Below, in pieces: positions 35,341-42,717 of a stretch of 64,000 nt of DNA. The translations under genes and the position numbers were made by a program. Source of the DNA: Roseateles toxinivorans (GTDB taxonomy: Bacteria; Pseudomonadota; Gammaproteobacteria; Burkholderiales; Burkholderiaceae_C); assembly GCF_004362525.1 (NCBI RefSeq), contig NZ_SNXS01000001.1, positions 1-64,000 of the forward strand, read 5' to 3'. The number at the start of each line of letters is the position of its first letter. The stretch's first letter is position 1. Under the pieces are notes generated by a model, which worked only from the letters and a program-made list of their open reading frames with translations, was not told the origin of the DNA and searched no databases.

Positions 35341-35355
35341 TGTTGTATGACAACA
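35341..35355. promoter_or_regulatory. Perfect palindromic operator upstream of Bug receptor gene
   Basis: TGTTGTATGACAACA has perfect 6-bp arms around ATG, 42 bp before the Bug start codon. Its form (TTGT-N3-ACAA) resembles FadR-subfamily GntR operators. It lies among genes of the glucarate/galactarate pathway, so a sugar-acid-responsive regulator is the likely binder. Regulator identity is inference. Confidence 0.5.
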
Positions 35356-35397
35356 GATGACACGGCTGCCATTCAAAACACCCCACCGGAGACTTTC

Positions 35398-36375
35398 ATG
35401 CAACGCCGCACCCTGATCACCGCTTCACTGCTGGCCGGCCTCGCCGGCCTGTCCAACCTGGCCCTGGCCCAGGACGCCTGGCCCTCCAAGCCCATCAAGC
35501 TGATCGTGCCCTTTGCCGCCGGCGGCACCAGCGACATCCTGGGCCGACTGCTCGGCGAGAAGCTGCAGGCGGCGCTGAAACAGACGGTCATCATCGAGAA
35601 CCGCGCGGGCGCAGGTGGTGTGGTCGGGGCCGACGCGGTGGCCAAGTCGCCGCCCGATGGCTATACCCTGCTGCTGGGCACCATTGCCAGCCATGCCATC
35701 AACCCGGCGATGAAGTCCAAGATGCCCTATGACGCGAGCAAGGACTTCGCCCACGTCGCGCTGCTGGGCAGCATCTCCAATGTGCTGCTGGTCGGCACCG
35801 ACCAGCCCTTCAAATCGGTGAAGGACGTGATCACCGCCGCCAAGGCCAAACCGGACAGTATCGCCTTTGCCAGCGCCGGCCAGGGCAGCTCGCAACATAT
35901 GTCGGGCGAGCTCTTCAAGCTCTTGGCCGGGGCCGATCTGGCCCATGTGCCTTACAAGGGCAGCGCCCCGGCGATACAGGACCTGATCGGCAACCAGATT
36001 CCCAGCAGCTTCGAGACCGTCACCGTGGCCCTGCCGCATATCCAGGCCGGCAAGGTCAGGGCGCTGGCCGTGACCTCGGCGCAACGCAGCGCGGCCCTGC
36101 CCAATGTGCCGACGATGCAGGAGGCCGGCGTGCCGGGCTTCGATGTGTCGAGCTGGCAGGCCATGTATGCGCCGGCCGGCACGCCGGTGGCCATCGTCAC
36201 CCGGTTGAACAGCGAGATCGAGAAGATCCTGGCCATGCCCGAGGTGAAGGCCAGGCTGGACACGCTGGGCCTGGTCCACAACCCGCTGACGCCGGCCCAG
36301 TTCGCCGACTTCAACCGCCAGGAAATCGCCAAGTGGACGCGCGTGGCCCGCGAGGGCAAGGTGCAGCTGGACTGA
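35398..36375 (+). CDS. Tripartite tricarboxylate transporter receptor (Bug/TctC family)
   Basis: A 325-residue periplasmic receptor with a signal peptide (MQRRTLITASLLAGLAGLSNLALA) followed by DAWPSKPIKLIVPFAAGGTSD, the Bug hallmark, and 'NRAGAGGVVGADAVAKSPPDGYTLLLG' and 'HVPYKG' motifs. No TctAB permease is nearby. Its place between kdgD and garD suggests that it binds glucarate or galactarate (hexarates), but Bug ligands cannot be read from sequence reliably. The upstream palindrome points to regulation shared with the glucarate operon. Confidence 0.9.
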   Translation: MQRRTLITASLLAGLAGLSNLALAQDAWPSKPIKLIVPFAAGGTSDILGRLLGEKLQAALKQTVIIENRAGAGGVVGADAVAKSPPDGYTLLLGTIASHAINPAMKSKMPYDASKDFAHVALLGSISNVLLVGTDQPFKSVKDVITAAKAKPDSIAFASAGQGSSQHMSGELFKLLAGADLAHVPYKGSAPAIQDLIGNQIPSSFETVTVALPHIQAGKVRALAVTSAQRSAALPNVPTMQEAGVPGFDVSSWQAMYAPAGTPVAIVTRLNSEIEKILAMPEVKARLDTLGLVHNPLTPAQFADFNRQEIAKWTRVAREGKVQLD

Positions 36376-36738
36376 AGTGAAGCTGTTCGCCTCTCCGCGC
36401 AGCGTGGATGCTTGGCGCCTCGCTGCTTCTTGGTGGCAGAGGGGCCAGGGGGCCGGCCGCGGCGGGCTGAAGCTTGGGCCGGTCCCTTCGGCCCGACCTC
36501 CAGCTTCCTTATGCCCGCCGACCCAGATTACGGCGCGAGCTCTGCGTATTGGCGAGCGGGCGCATCCGTGACAGCAGGGATGAGGGCGTGCCGGTCGCAG
36601 CGGGCATAAAGAAGCCGAGGTCCGGTCCGTCCAGGGCCGGACGATGCTTCAGCCCGCAGCGGCCGGCGCGCCCTCGTCCCTGCCGCTACTCAATTCGAAC
36701 GTGTTGTGCGTCGCACGAAGCGCAATGGAGCCACTGAT
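36376..36738. other. Non-coding gap with inverted repeats before garD
   Basis: No gene is seen in these 363 bases. Bases 36451-36520 and 36599-36669 are similar in opposite orientation (shared elements GCGGGCTGAAGC, and TTATGCCCGC or its near match). Bases 36574-36605 pair with 36652-36683 over 32 positions with four differences, three of which would be G-U pairs in RNA. A smaller perfect hairpin GGGCCG/CGGCCC lies at 36476-36494, and GTCCGG/CCGGAC pairs inside the large loop. The whole could be a degenerate REP/BIME-like repeat cluster or a structured leader of garD. Confidence 0.65.
36706..36716. promoter_or_regulatory. Palindrome in garD promoter
   Basis: GTGCG-T-CGCAC is a perfect 11-bp palindrome within the near-symmetric TTGTGCGTCGCACGAA, 22 bp before the garD ATG. 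It differs from the TTGT-N3-ACAA site near kdgD, so a second regulator would be required. It is short enough to occur by chance in this GC-rich DNA. Confidence 0.3.
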
Positions 36739-38325
36739 ATGAGCGAGATCTCGCGACCGGCGTTGACCATACGCATGCATGGAGACGACAACGTCGCCAT
36801 CGTCGCCAACGACGGCGGGCTGGCCGCCGGCACCCTGCTGCCCGCGGGCGTGCCCGGGGCCGGCATCACGCTGCGCGACAAGGTGCCGCAGGGCCACAAG
36901 GTGGCGCTGGCTGATATAGCTCAAGGAGCGATCGTGCGGCGCTACAACGTGCCCATAGGCTATGCGCTGAAAGACATCCCGGCCGGCAGCTGGGTGCACG
37001 AGCGCCTGCTGCAGATGCCGGCGGCACGTGCGCTGGAGGGGCTACCCATCGCCACCGTGCGCCCGCCCGAGCTTGCTCCGCTGCAGGGCTATACCTTCGA
37101 GGGCTACCGCAATGCCGACGGCTCGGTGGGCACGCGCAACATCCTGGCCATCACGACCACCGTGCAGTGCGTGGCCGGCGTGGTGGCGCAGGCGGTGGCC
37201 CGCATCAAGAGCGAGCTGCTGCCGTTGTTCCCCAACGTCGATGACGTGATCGGGCTGGAGCACAGCTATGGCTGCGGCGTGGCCATCGATGCGCCCGACG
37301 CGGTGATACCGATACGCACCTTGAAGAACATCTCGCTGCACCCGAACTTCGGCGGCGAGGTGATGGTGGTCAGCCTGGGTTGCGAGAAGCTGCAGCCCGA
37401 CCGTCTGTTGCCGCCGGGCAGCTTCCCGATTACCGATGAGCGCGACCCGGCGTTGGGCCCGGAGACGGTGTGCCTGCAGGCCGACCACCACGTCGGCTTC
37501 ATGTCGATGCTGGACGACATCCTGCAAAGCGCCAGGCCGCATTTGGCACGGCTCGATGCGCGACGCCGCGAGACGATTCCGGCCAGCGAGCTGGTGGTGG
37601 GTGTGCAGTGTGGCGGCAGCGATGCGTTCTCGGGCGTCACCGCCAACCCGGCCGTCGGCTTCTGTGCCGATCTCTTGGTGCGCGCTGGCGCCACCGTGAT
37701 GTTCAGCGAGAACACCGAGGTGCGCGACGCCGTCGAGCAGCTCACCAGCCGCGCCGCCACGCCCGAGGTGGCCGAGGCCATCATCCGCGAGCTGGGCTGG
37801 TACGACCGCTACCTCGACCGTGGCCGCGTCGACCGCTCGGCCAACACCACGCCCGGCAACAAGGCCGGCGGCCTGTCCAATATCGCCGAGAAGGCGATGG
37901 GCTCCATCATCAAGAGCGGCAGCTCGGCGATCTCGCATGTGCTGGCACCCGGCGAAAAGCTGAAGACCGAGCAGCGTGGCCTGGTCTATGCCGCCACCCC
38001 CGCCAGCGACTTCATCTGCGGCACCCTGCAACTGGCCGCCGGCATGAATCTCCACGTCTTCACCACCGGCCGCGGCACGCCCTACGGCCTGGCCGAATGC
38101 CCTGTGATCAAGGTGGCCACGCGCAGCGACCTGGCCCGCCGCTGGCACGACCTGATGGACGTCAACGCCGGCAAAGTGGCCGACGGCGAGGCCAGCATCG
38201 AAGACCTGGGCTGGGAGCTGTTCCGCCTGATGCTGGACGTGGCCAGCGGCCGCAGGAAGACCTGGGCGGAGCATTGGAAGTTGCACAACTCGCTGGTGCT
38301 GTTCAATCCGGCGCCGGTGACTTGA
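36739..38325 (+). CDS. garD: Galactarate dehydratase
   Basis: A 528-residue UxaA/GarD-family hydro-lyase, close to the E. coli GarD length, converting galactarate to 5-dehydro-4-deoxy-D-glucarate, which kdgD then uses. The N-terminal SAF-like domain (about 1-100: [19 protein letters not shown]) is followed by the catalytic domain with '[12 protein letters not shown]', '[18 protein letters not shown]' and '[21 protein letters not shown]', typical metal-binding segments. Start chosen by GGAG at 36727-36730. Near its 3' end a 12-bp sequence (GAAGACCTGGGC) occurs twice, at 38200-38211 and 38256-38267; recombination between these copies explains the deletion in the downstream garD remnant (39697-39893). 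Confidence 0.95.
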   Translation: MSEISRPALTIRMHGDDNVAIVANDGGLAAGTLLPAGVPGAGITLRDKVPQGHKVALADIAQGAIVRRYNVPIGYALKDIPAGSWVHERLLQMPAARALEGLPIATVRPPELAPLQGYTFEGYRNADGSVGTRNILAITTTVQCVAGVVAQAVARIKSELLPLFPNVDDVIGLEHSYGCGVAIDAPDAVIPIRTLKNISLHPNFGGEVMVVSLGCEKLQPDRLLPPGSFPITDERDPALGPETVCLQADHHVGFMSMLDDILQSARPHLARLDARRRETIPASELVVGVQCGGSDAFSGVTANPAVGFCADLLVRAGATVMFSENTEVRDAVEQLTSRAATPEVAEAIIRELGWYDRYLDRGRVDRSANTTPGNKAGGLSNIAEKAMGSIIKSGSSAISHVLAPGEKLKTEQRGLVYAATPASDFICGTLQLAAGMNLHVFTTGRGTPYGLAECPVIKVATRSDLARRWHDLMDVNAGKVADGEASIEDLGWELFRLMLDVASGRRKTWAEHWKLHNSLVLFNPAPVT

Positions 38326-38404
38326 GCTTGTGCTCGCCGCGTTTCGTGCGCATGGGTGACGTCCAGGTCATCGGAGCCAGGGGCATTCTTCGCCGCGCTA
38401 TGTC

Positions 38405-39106
38405 TTACCCGGCGCATGTGCCCACTGCTCGCCGAAGCGCGGCCCGGGCGAGCAGCCGCGTTGAATCCAGTGTCGGCAACGGAGAGTTGGCGTCGCTCAC
38501 GATCAGTGGAATCTCGGTGCAGCCGAGTACGACCGCATCGCATTGCTGCGTTTTGAACGACTGAATCACCGTTTGGAAGTACGTAGCCGCTGCCGGCGTG
38601 GTCACCCCATAGACGAGTTCGTCCATGATGATTCGGTTCATCTCGTCGCGTTCCCTGGCGCTCGGGCGCAGGTACTGAAGGCCCTTGGCGACCAGCTTGT
38701 CTGGATAGACCTCGCTATCAACAAGCCAGCGGGTTCCCGTGATGCCCAGGCGCTTGTATCCGTGCTCGGATGCCGCCAAGGCGACTTCCTCTGCTATGTG
38801 CAGCCACGGAAGTGGGGAGAGGGATTCAACGTGATGGAAGGCTTGATGAATGGTGTTGTCGGGGCAGATCAGGAAGTCGGCCCCTGCGCTTGCCAGCTTT
38901 CTTGCAGAAGCCAACATGAGCGCTCCAACGCCCTCCAGGTCGCCTCGGTCCAGGCAGCTTACATAGTCGGCGAGCGAGGGCGTGTGCATTGAAACTTCTG
39001 GGTGGGCGTGTGGCCCAAGCAGGCCAGCGCCTTCCGCGCATATCGTGCGATAGCAAAGGGCTGCACCCTCGGCCGAACAGCCAACGATTCCGATGTGTAG
39101 AGGCAT
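38405..39106 (-). CDS. Aspartate/glutamate racemase family protein
   Basis: A 233-residue protein with the two-domain Asp/Glu racemase fold: N-terminal 'HIGIVGCSAEGAALCYRTI', 'HPEVSMHT', and the C-terminal catalytic Cys in VVLGCTEIPLIV. The first catalytic region reads ICPDNTIHQ, so the Cys that normally sits directly before Asn-Thr is Asp with a Cys two residues earlier; this variant occurs in a subgroup of the family. Function may be amino-acid racemisation or an isomerase/hydrolase reaction. It is opposite in orientation to garD and lies between garD and its remnant. Confidence 0.85.
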   Translation of the reverse strand: MPLHIGIVGCSAEGAALCYRTICAEGAGLLGPHAHPEVSMHTPSLADYVSCLDRGDLEGVGALMLASARKLASAGADFLICPDNTIHQAFHHVESLSPLPWLHIAEEVALAASEHGYKRLGITGTRWLVDSEVYPDKLVAKGLQYLRPSARERDEMNRIIMDELVYGVTTPAAATYFQTVIQSFKTQQCDAVVLGCTEIPLIVSDANSPLPTLDSTRLLARAALRRAVGTCAG

Positions 39107-39147
39107 GGTCAGAGCGGTGTGTTTGTGAAGACTAGCGCATATATGGG

Positions 39148-39603
39148 TCAGGCTTGGCCTGCACTTGTTGCTCGCGACTGCCAGGCCGAAGCGCTCCACG
39201 CTGGCGCAGCCTCAGCGATCAGTTTGAGAATCTCAGGCGGCAGGTCTGCCGCGCCTGTCAGTTGCCGAACCTCCAGGATGTCGTCCGCCCCAAAGCCAGA
39301 CGGAGCGCGCAGAGCCCATTGAATCGCCTCGTCAAGCGAGCCCACCTCGATCAGGTAAAAGCCTCCGACCAGTTCCTTGGACTCGGCGAAGGGGCCGTCC
39401 ACAAGATAGCGCTTGCCATCGGCCACCGCGATGCGGGCGCCTGGCGCTGCAGGGTTGAGGCCCTCGGAGGCTACAAGCACGCCGGCTTGGTGCATCTCCT
39501 CGTTGAAGCGCATGTACGCCTTGAAGAGTTCCGCATCGAAGTCTGACGGTTGTTGGGTCTTCTTCGTCTCAGTACTCGGCTGCGCCGTGATGATGAACCG
39601 CAT
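39148..39603 (-). CDS. YciI-family (DGPF domain) protein
   Basis: A 151-residue protein with the YCII/DGPF dimeric alpha-beta fold. The hallmark is 'YLVDGPFAESKELVGGFYLIEVGSLDEAIQWA', where the DGPF motif and the following His/Ser-rich region form a putative active site. Members often accompany ECF sigma factors, but none is seen here. It lies 41 bp upstream of the racemase gene on the same strand and may be co-transcribed. Start ATG has no strong ribosome-binding site. Function unknown. Confidence 0.88.
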   Translation of the reverse strand: MRFIITAQPSTETKKTQQPSDFDAELFKAYMRFNEEMHQAGVLVASEGLNPAAPGARIAVADGKRYLVDGPFAESKELVGGFYLIEVGSLDEAIQWALRAPSGFGADDILEVRQLTGAADLPPEILKLIAEAAPAWSASAWQSRATSAGQA

Positions 39604-39672
39604 GCCTGCTCTCCAAATGTGGGTGGGTCCCGGTGATGCTACGACGAGTGAGCGCCGGGGAAATCGACAGGT

Positions 39673-39694
39673 CCGCTGCCTTCAAAGGCAGCGG
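39673..39694. repeat. Perfect 10-bp stem hairpin at the edge of the garD remnant
   Basis: CCGCTGCCTT-CA-AAGGCAGCGG is a 22-bp perfect hairpin sitting immediately before the point where similarity to garD begins, and about 70 bp upstream of the YciI start on the other strand. It could be a remnant of a mobile element end, a terminator, or an operator for the yciI-racemase pair. Confidence 0.55.
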
Positions 39695-39696
39695 CG

Positions 39697-39893
39697 CGTC
39701 TTCACCACCCGCCGTCGCACGCTCAGCGGCTTGGCTGAATGCCCAGTGATCAAGGTGGCGACACGCAGCGACTTGGCCGACCGCTAGCACGACCTGGTGG
39801 GTCAACGCAGGTAAGGTGGCCGATGGCGAAGCCAGCATCGAAGAACTGGGCGGAGCATTGGAAGTTGCACAACTCTTTTGTTTTGTTCAATTC
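39697..39893 (+). pseudogene. Decayed second copy of the garD 3' end
   Basis: This stretch aligns with garD bases about 38055-38313 in the same orientation, including a 26-bp identical block covering the end of the alignment (around GGAGCATTGGAAGTTGC). Damage: TGG to TAG stop at 39785-39787, a 2-bp loss shortly after, and a 56-bp deletion. The deletion runs exactly between the two GAAGACCTGGGC copies in garD, leaving one. It encodes nothing functional. With garD it forms direct repeats around the racemase-yciI pair, pointing to duplication and insertion followed by decay. Confidence 0.88.
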
Positions 39894-39912
39894 GCCTCCA
39901 CGAAGGTCGGAG

Positions 39913-40002
39913 TGATTCACAGGCAAGAACGGGGTTATCTAGGACCCGGCCTAACTGATACCGCTCGCAAGGCTCCGTCTCGGGCCTCTTGCCTGGGAAT
40001 CA
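39913..40002. repeat. 90-bp element with 16-bp terminal inverted repeats
   Basis: TGATTCACAGGCAAGA (39913-39928) and TCTTGCCTGGGAATCA (39987-40002) are inverted repeats with one mismatch in 16, separated by 58 nt that show no open frame. It could be a small MITE-like element, or an RNA hairpin in the leader of the cobalamin radical SAM gene 120 bp downstream. Within 39604-40121 no gene is seen apart from the garD remnant and these repeats. Confidence 0.5.
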
Positions 40003-40121
40003 GACAAAGCCGTGCCGACCCTCACAAAGCCTCGCGCGTAGCTGGAGCGCAGAGAGCGCCAACAGTCAAACTGGCAAAATAGGGCCCGCTCCCTCCCAGC
40101 CTTGCCCCCAGGCGCCCGCCC

Positions 40122-42023
40122 ATGTCAGCCCAGCCCCCCCGTATCCTGTCCGTCATCCCCCCGATGACGCAGCTGAATACGCCGTACCCGTCCACCGCCT
40201 ACCTGACCGGGTTTCTGCGTTCGCGGGGATTCGACGCGGTGCAGGAGGATCTGGCGCTGGCGCTGATGCTGAAGCTGTTCTCCAGCGAAGGGCTGCAGGC
40301 GCTGCATGCCCAGATTGAAGCCACGCCCAAGCGCACAGCGCGCGTGGATCTGTTCATGCGGCAGTACTCGCGCTATCTGGCGACCCTGAAGCCGGCGATG
40401 GCCTTTCTGCAGGGCCGCGATTCCACTCTGGCGCACCGCATCTGCAGCCGAGCCTTTTTGCCCGAGGGGCCGCGCTTCGAGTCGCTGGATGTGTATATCG
40501 ACGAAGACGGCGGTGACCCGCTGGCCTGGGCCTTCGGCGCTCTGGGCCTGCAGGACAAGGCCCGCCATCTGGCGACGCTGTATCTGAACGATCTGGCCGA
40601 TGTGCTGCGCGACGCGATCGATCCGCGCTTCGAGTTCGTGCGCTATGCCGAGCAGCTGGCGCAGAGTCAGCCGACCTTCGACCCGCTGGCCGAGGCGTTG
40701 GCCGCGCCGCTGAATCTGGTCGATGAGACGCTGCGCGAGCTGACGTTGGCGGCGATTGCCCGCCACCGGCCGACGCTGGTGCTGATCTCGGTGCCATTCC
40801 CGGGTGCCGTCTATGCCGCCTTCCGCATCGCCCAGGCGATCAAGGCGCAAGACCCGACCCTTGTCACCGTGCTCGGCGGCGGCTTCGTCAACACCGAGCT
40901 GCGCGAGTTGAGTGACGCGCGGGTGTTCGATTACTTCGACTATGTGACCCTGGATGCCGGCGAGCGGCCGCTGCTGGCACTGCTGGACCATCTGGCCGGC
41001 AAGCGCTCGCAGCAACGGCTGGTGCGCACCTTTGTGCGCACGGAAGGGGCTGTGCGTTACATCAACCTGGTCGAGCCCGACATCGCCTTCGCCGAGGTCG
41101 GTACGCCGACCTGGGACGGCCTGCCGCTGGACCAGTACCTGTCGCTGCTGGACATGCTCAACCCCATGCACCGGCTGTGGTCAGACGGACGCTGGAACAA
41201 GCTCACCGTGGCGCACGGTTGCTACTGGAAGAAGTGCAGCTTCTGCGATGTGTCGCTGGACTACATCTCGCGCTATGACGGCGCCTCGGCCGCCACCTTG
41301 GTGGACCGCGTGCAGGCCATCGTCACCGAGACCGGCCAGACCGGTTTTCACTTTGTGGACGAGGCGGCACCGCCCAAGGCCTTGAAGGCACTGGCCGCCG
41401 AGCTGATGCGCCGCCAGGTTGAGATCTCCTGGTGGGGCAATATCCGCTTCGAGAAGACCTTCAGCCCCGAGCTGTGCCAGCAGCTGGCCGATAGCGGCTG
41501 CATTGCCATCTCGGGCGGCCTGGAGGTGGCCTCGGACCGACTGCTGACCCTGATGAAGAAGGGCGTGTCGGTGGAGCAGGTGGCGCGTGTCACCAAGGGC
41601 TTCTCGGATGCTGGCATTCTGGTTCACGCCTATCTGATGTACGGCTTCCCGACGCAGACGGTGCAGGATACGGTCGATGCGCTGGAGTATGTGCGCCAGC
41701 TGTTCGAGCAGGGCTGCATACAGAGCGGCTTCTTCCACCGCTTTGCCTGCACCGTGCACTCGCCGGTGGGGCAGGACCCGGCCGCCTATGGCGTGACCCT
41801 GCAGCCGCTGCCGCCGGTGTCATTCGCGAAGAACGATGTCGGTTTCCATGACCCGACCGGCGTCGATCACGACGCGCTGGGTCTGGCGCTGAAGAAGGCG
41901 CTGTACAACTATATGCACGGCATCGGCCTGGACGAGGACGTGCGCAGCTGGTTCAAGGGCCATGTGCCCAAGACCACCGTGCATCGGCATCGCATTGCCC
42001 GCGCATTGACCAGCCGGGCCTAG
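40122..42023 (+). CDS. B12-binding domain radical SAM protein with CX4CX2C motif
   Basis: A 633-residue protein. The N-terminal part (about 1-300) fits a cobalamin-binding-type Rossmann domain ('IPPMTQLNTPYPSTAYLTGFLRSRGF', 'TLVTVLGGGFVNTELRE'), though no clear DxHxxG is seen. The radical SAM core follows from about 355: HGCYWKKCSFCDVS gives Cys367, Cys372 and Cys375, a CX4CX2C spacing instead of CX3CX2C. 'GFHFVDEAAPPKALKALAAELMRR', 'WWGNIRFEKTF' and 'GGLEVASDRLLTLMKKG' are normal downstream core elements. These proteins methylate or rearrange unactivated carbons. No biosynthetic neighbours hint at a substrate. Confidence 0.88.
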   Translation: MSAQPPRILSVIPPMTQLNTPYPSTAYLTGFLRSRGFDAVQEDLALALMLKLFSSEGLQALHAQIEATPKRTARVDLFMRQYSRYLATLKPAMAFLQGRDSTLAHRICSRAFLPEGPRFESLDVYIDEDGGDPLAWAFGALGLQDKARHLATLYLNDLADVLRDAIDPRFEFVRYAEQLAQSQPTFDPLAEALAAPLNLVDETLRELTLAAIARHRPTLVLISVPFPGAVYAAFRIAQAIKAQDPTLVTVLGGGFVNTELRELSDARVFDYFDYVTLDAGERPLLALLDHLAGKRSQQRLVRTFVRTEGAVRYINLVEPDIAFAEVGTPTWDGLPLDQYLSLLDMLNPMHRLWSDGRWNKLTVAHGCYWKKCSFCDVSLDYISRYDGASAATLVDRVQAIVTETGQTGFHFVDEAAPPKALKALAAELMRRQVEISWWGNIRFEKTFSPELCQQLADSGCIAISGGLEVASDRLLTLMKKGVSVEQVARVTKGFSDAGILVHAYLMYGFPTQTVQDTVDALEYVRQLFEQGCIQSGFFHRFACTVHSPVGQDPAAYGVTLQPLPPVSFAKNDVGFHDPTGVDHDALGLALKKALYNYMHGIGLDEDVRSWFKGHVPKTTVHRHRIARALTSRA

Positions 42024-42111
42024 ACAGTTCCGGCCAGGGAACATTTCCCCGCCCGGCGACTCTGAGCGGCTCCCCGTCCGGTTCTTCACGCCAACCCCCC
42101 ATCAGCCGTCC

Positions 42112-42125
42112 CGTCTTGCAAGACG
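42112..42125. promoter_or_regulatory. 14-bp perfect palindrome
   Basis: CGTCTTGCAAGACG lies between the cobalamin radical SAM gene and the SRPBCC gene, 100 bp before the latter's start. It could be an operator or the core of a weak terminator. The rest of the 202-bp gap holds nothing recognisable. Confidence 0.35.
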
Positions 42126-42225
42126 TTGAGGAAGTATTTCAGTTGCAAGCGGCGGTGACATGCCTTGCATCCGAAAGCGGTGCCCGTGCGTAATGGGCGG
42201 GTATGGCATTTGGGAGACCCGGCGC

Positions 42226-42717
42226 ATGTTGATGTCCAAACTCGCGCAACGCAATCTGATCTTGAAACTCGAAGCCGCTCCCGTAGTCACCAGCGTCATC
42301 GCCATCGCTCGCCCAGCCGCCGAAGTGTTTGATTTTGTATCCACACCGGCCCATTGGTCGCGCTGGCACCCCGCCACCCGCCTGGTACGCGAGGCACCTG
42401 AGCGCCCACTGGTGCTGGGTGAAACCGTGCTGGAGCATATCGGCATGGTTGGCCGGCGCTTTCAGGCCCGCTGGACCGTCTGTGCCTGCGAGCCAGTCAA
42501 TCGCTGGGCCATCGCCACAGACACGCCGCATGGCGTGGCCCGCATCACCTACCTGATCGTCGCCGAGGGCACCGGTTGCCGCTTCGAGCGCAGGCTGCAG
42601 TTCCGCTCGAAGTTCTGGCTCTGGCGCCTGTTCGACGCCAACCTGACGCGCTGGGTGCTGGAGCATCAATCCTCACGCGCGCTGAGGCGGCTCAAGATAC
42701 TGCTGGAAGCGCGATGA
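42226..42717 (+). CDS. SRPBCC-family (polyketide cyclase/START-like) protein
   Basis: A 163-residue hydrophobic-ligand-binding fold. 'VTSVIAIARPAAEVFDFVSTPAHWSRWHPAT' is the classic opening of the SRPBCC superfamily and 'GETVLEHIGMVGRRFQARWTV' continues the curved beta sheet. The ATG was selected because GGAG at 42212-42215 precedes it; an ATG two codons later is nearly as good. The ATGA overlap with the alpha/beta hydrolase gene shows that the two are translated together, so it may bind the hydrolase's substrate or product. Ligand unknown. Confidence 0.85.
   Translation: MLMSKLAQRNLILKLEAAPVVTSVIAIARPAAEVFDFVSTPAHWSRWHPATRLVREAPERPLVLGETVLEHIGMVGRRFQARWTVCACEPVNRWAIATDTPHGVARITYLIVAEGTGCRFERRLQFRSKFWLWRLFDANLTRWVLEHQSSRALRRLKILLEAR

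Noticed and set aside
39569-39838. Short minus-strand reading frame across the garD remnant
   Set aside because: It arises from the antisense of the garD 3' end and has no ribosome-binding site or domain.
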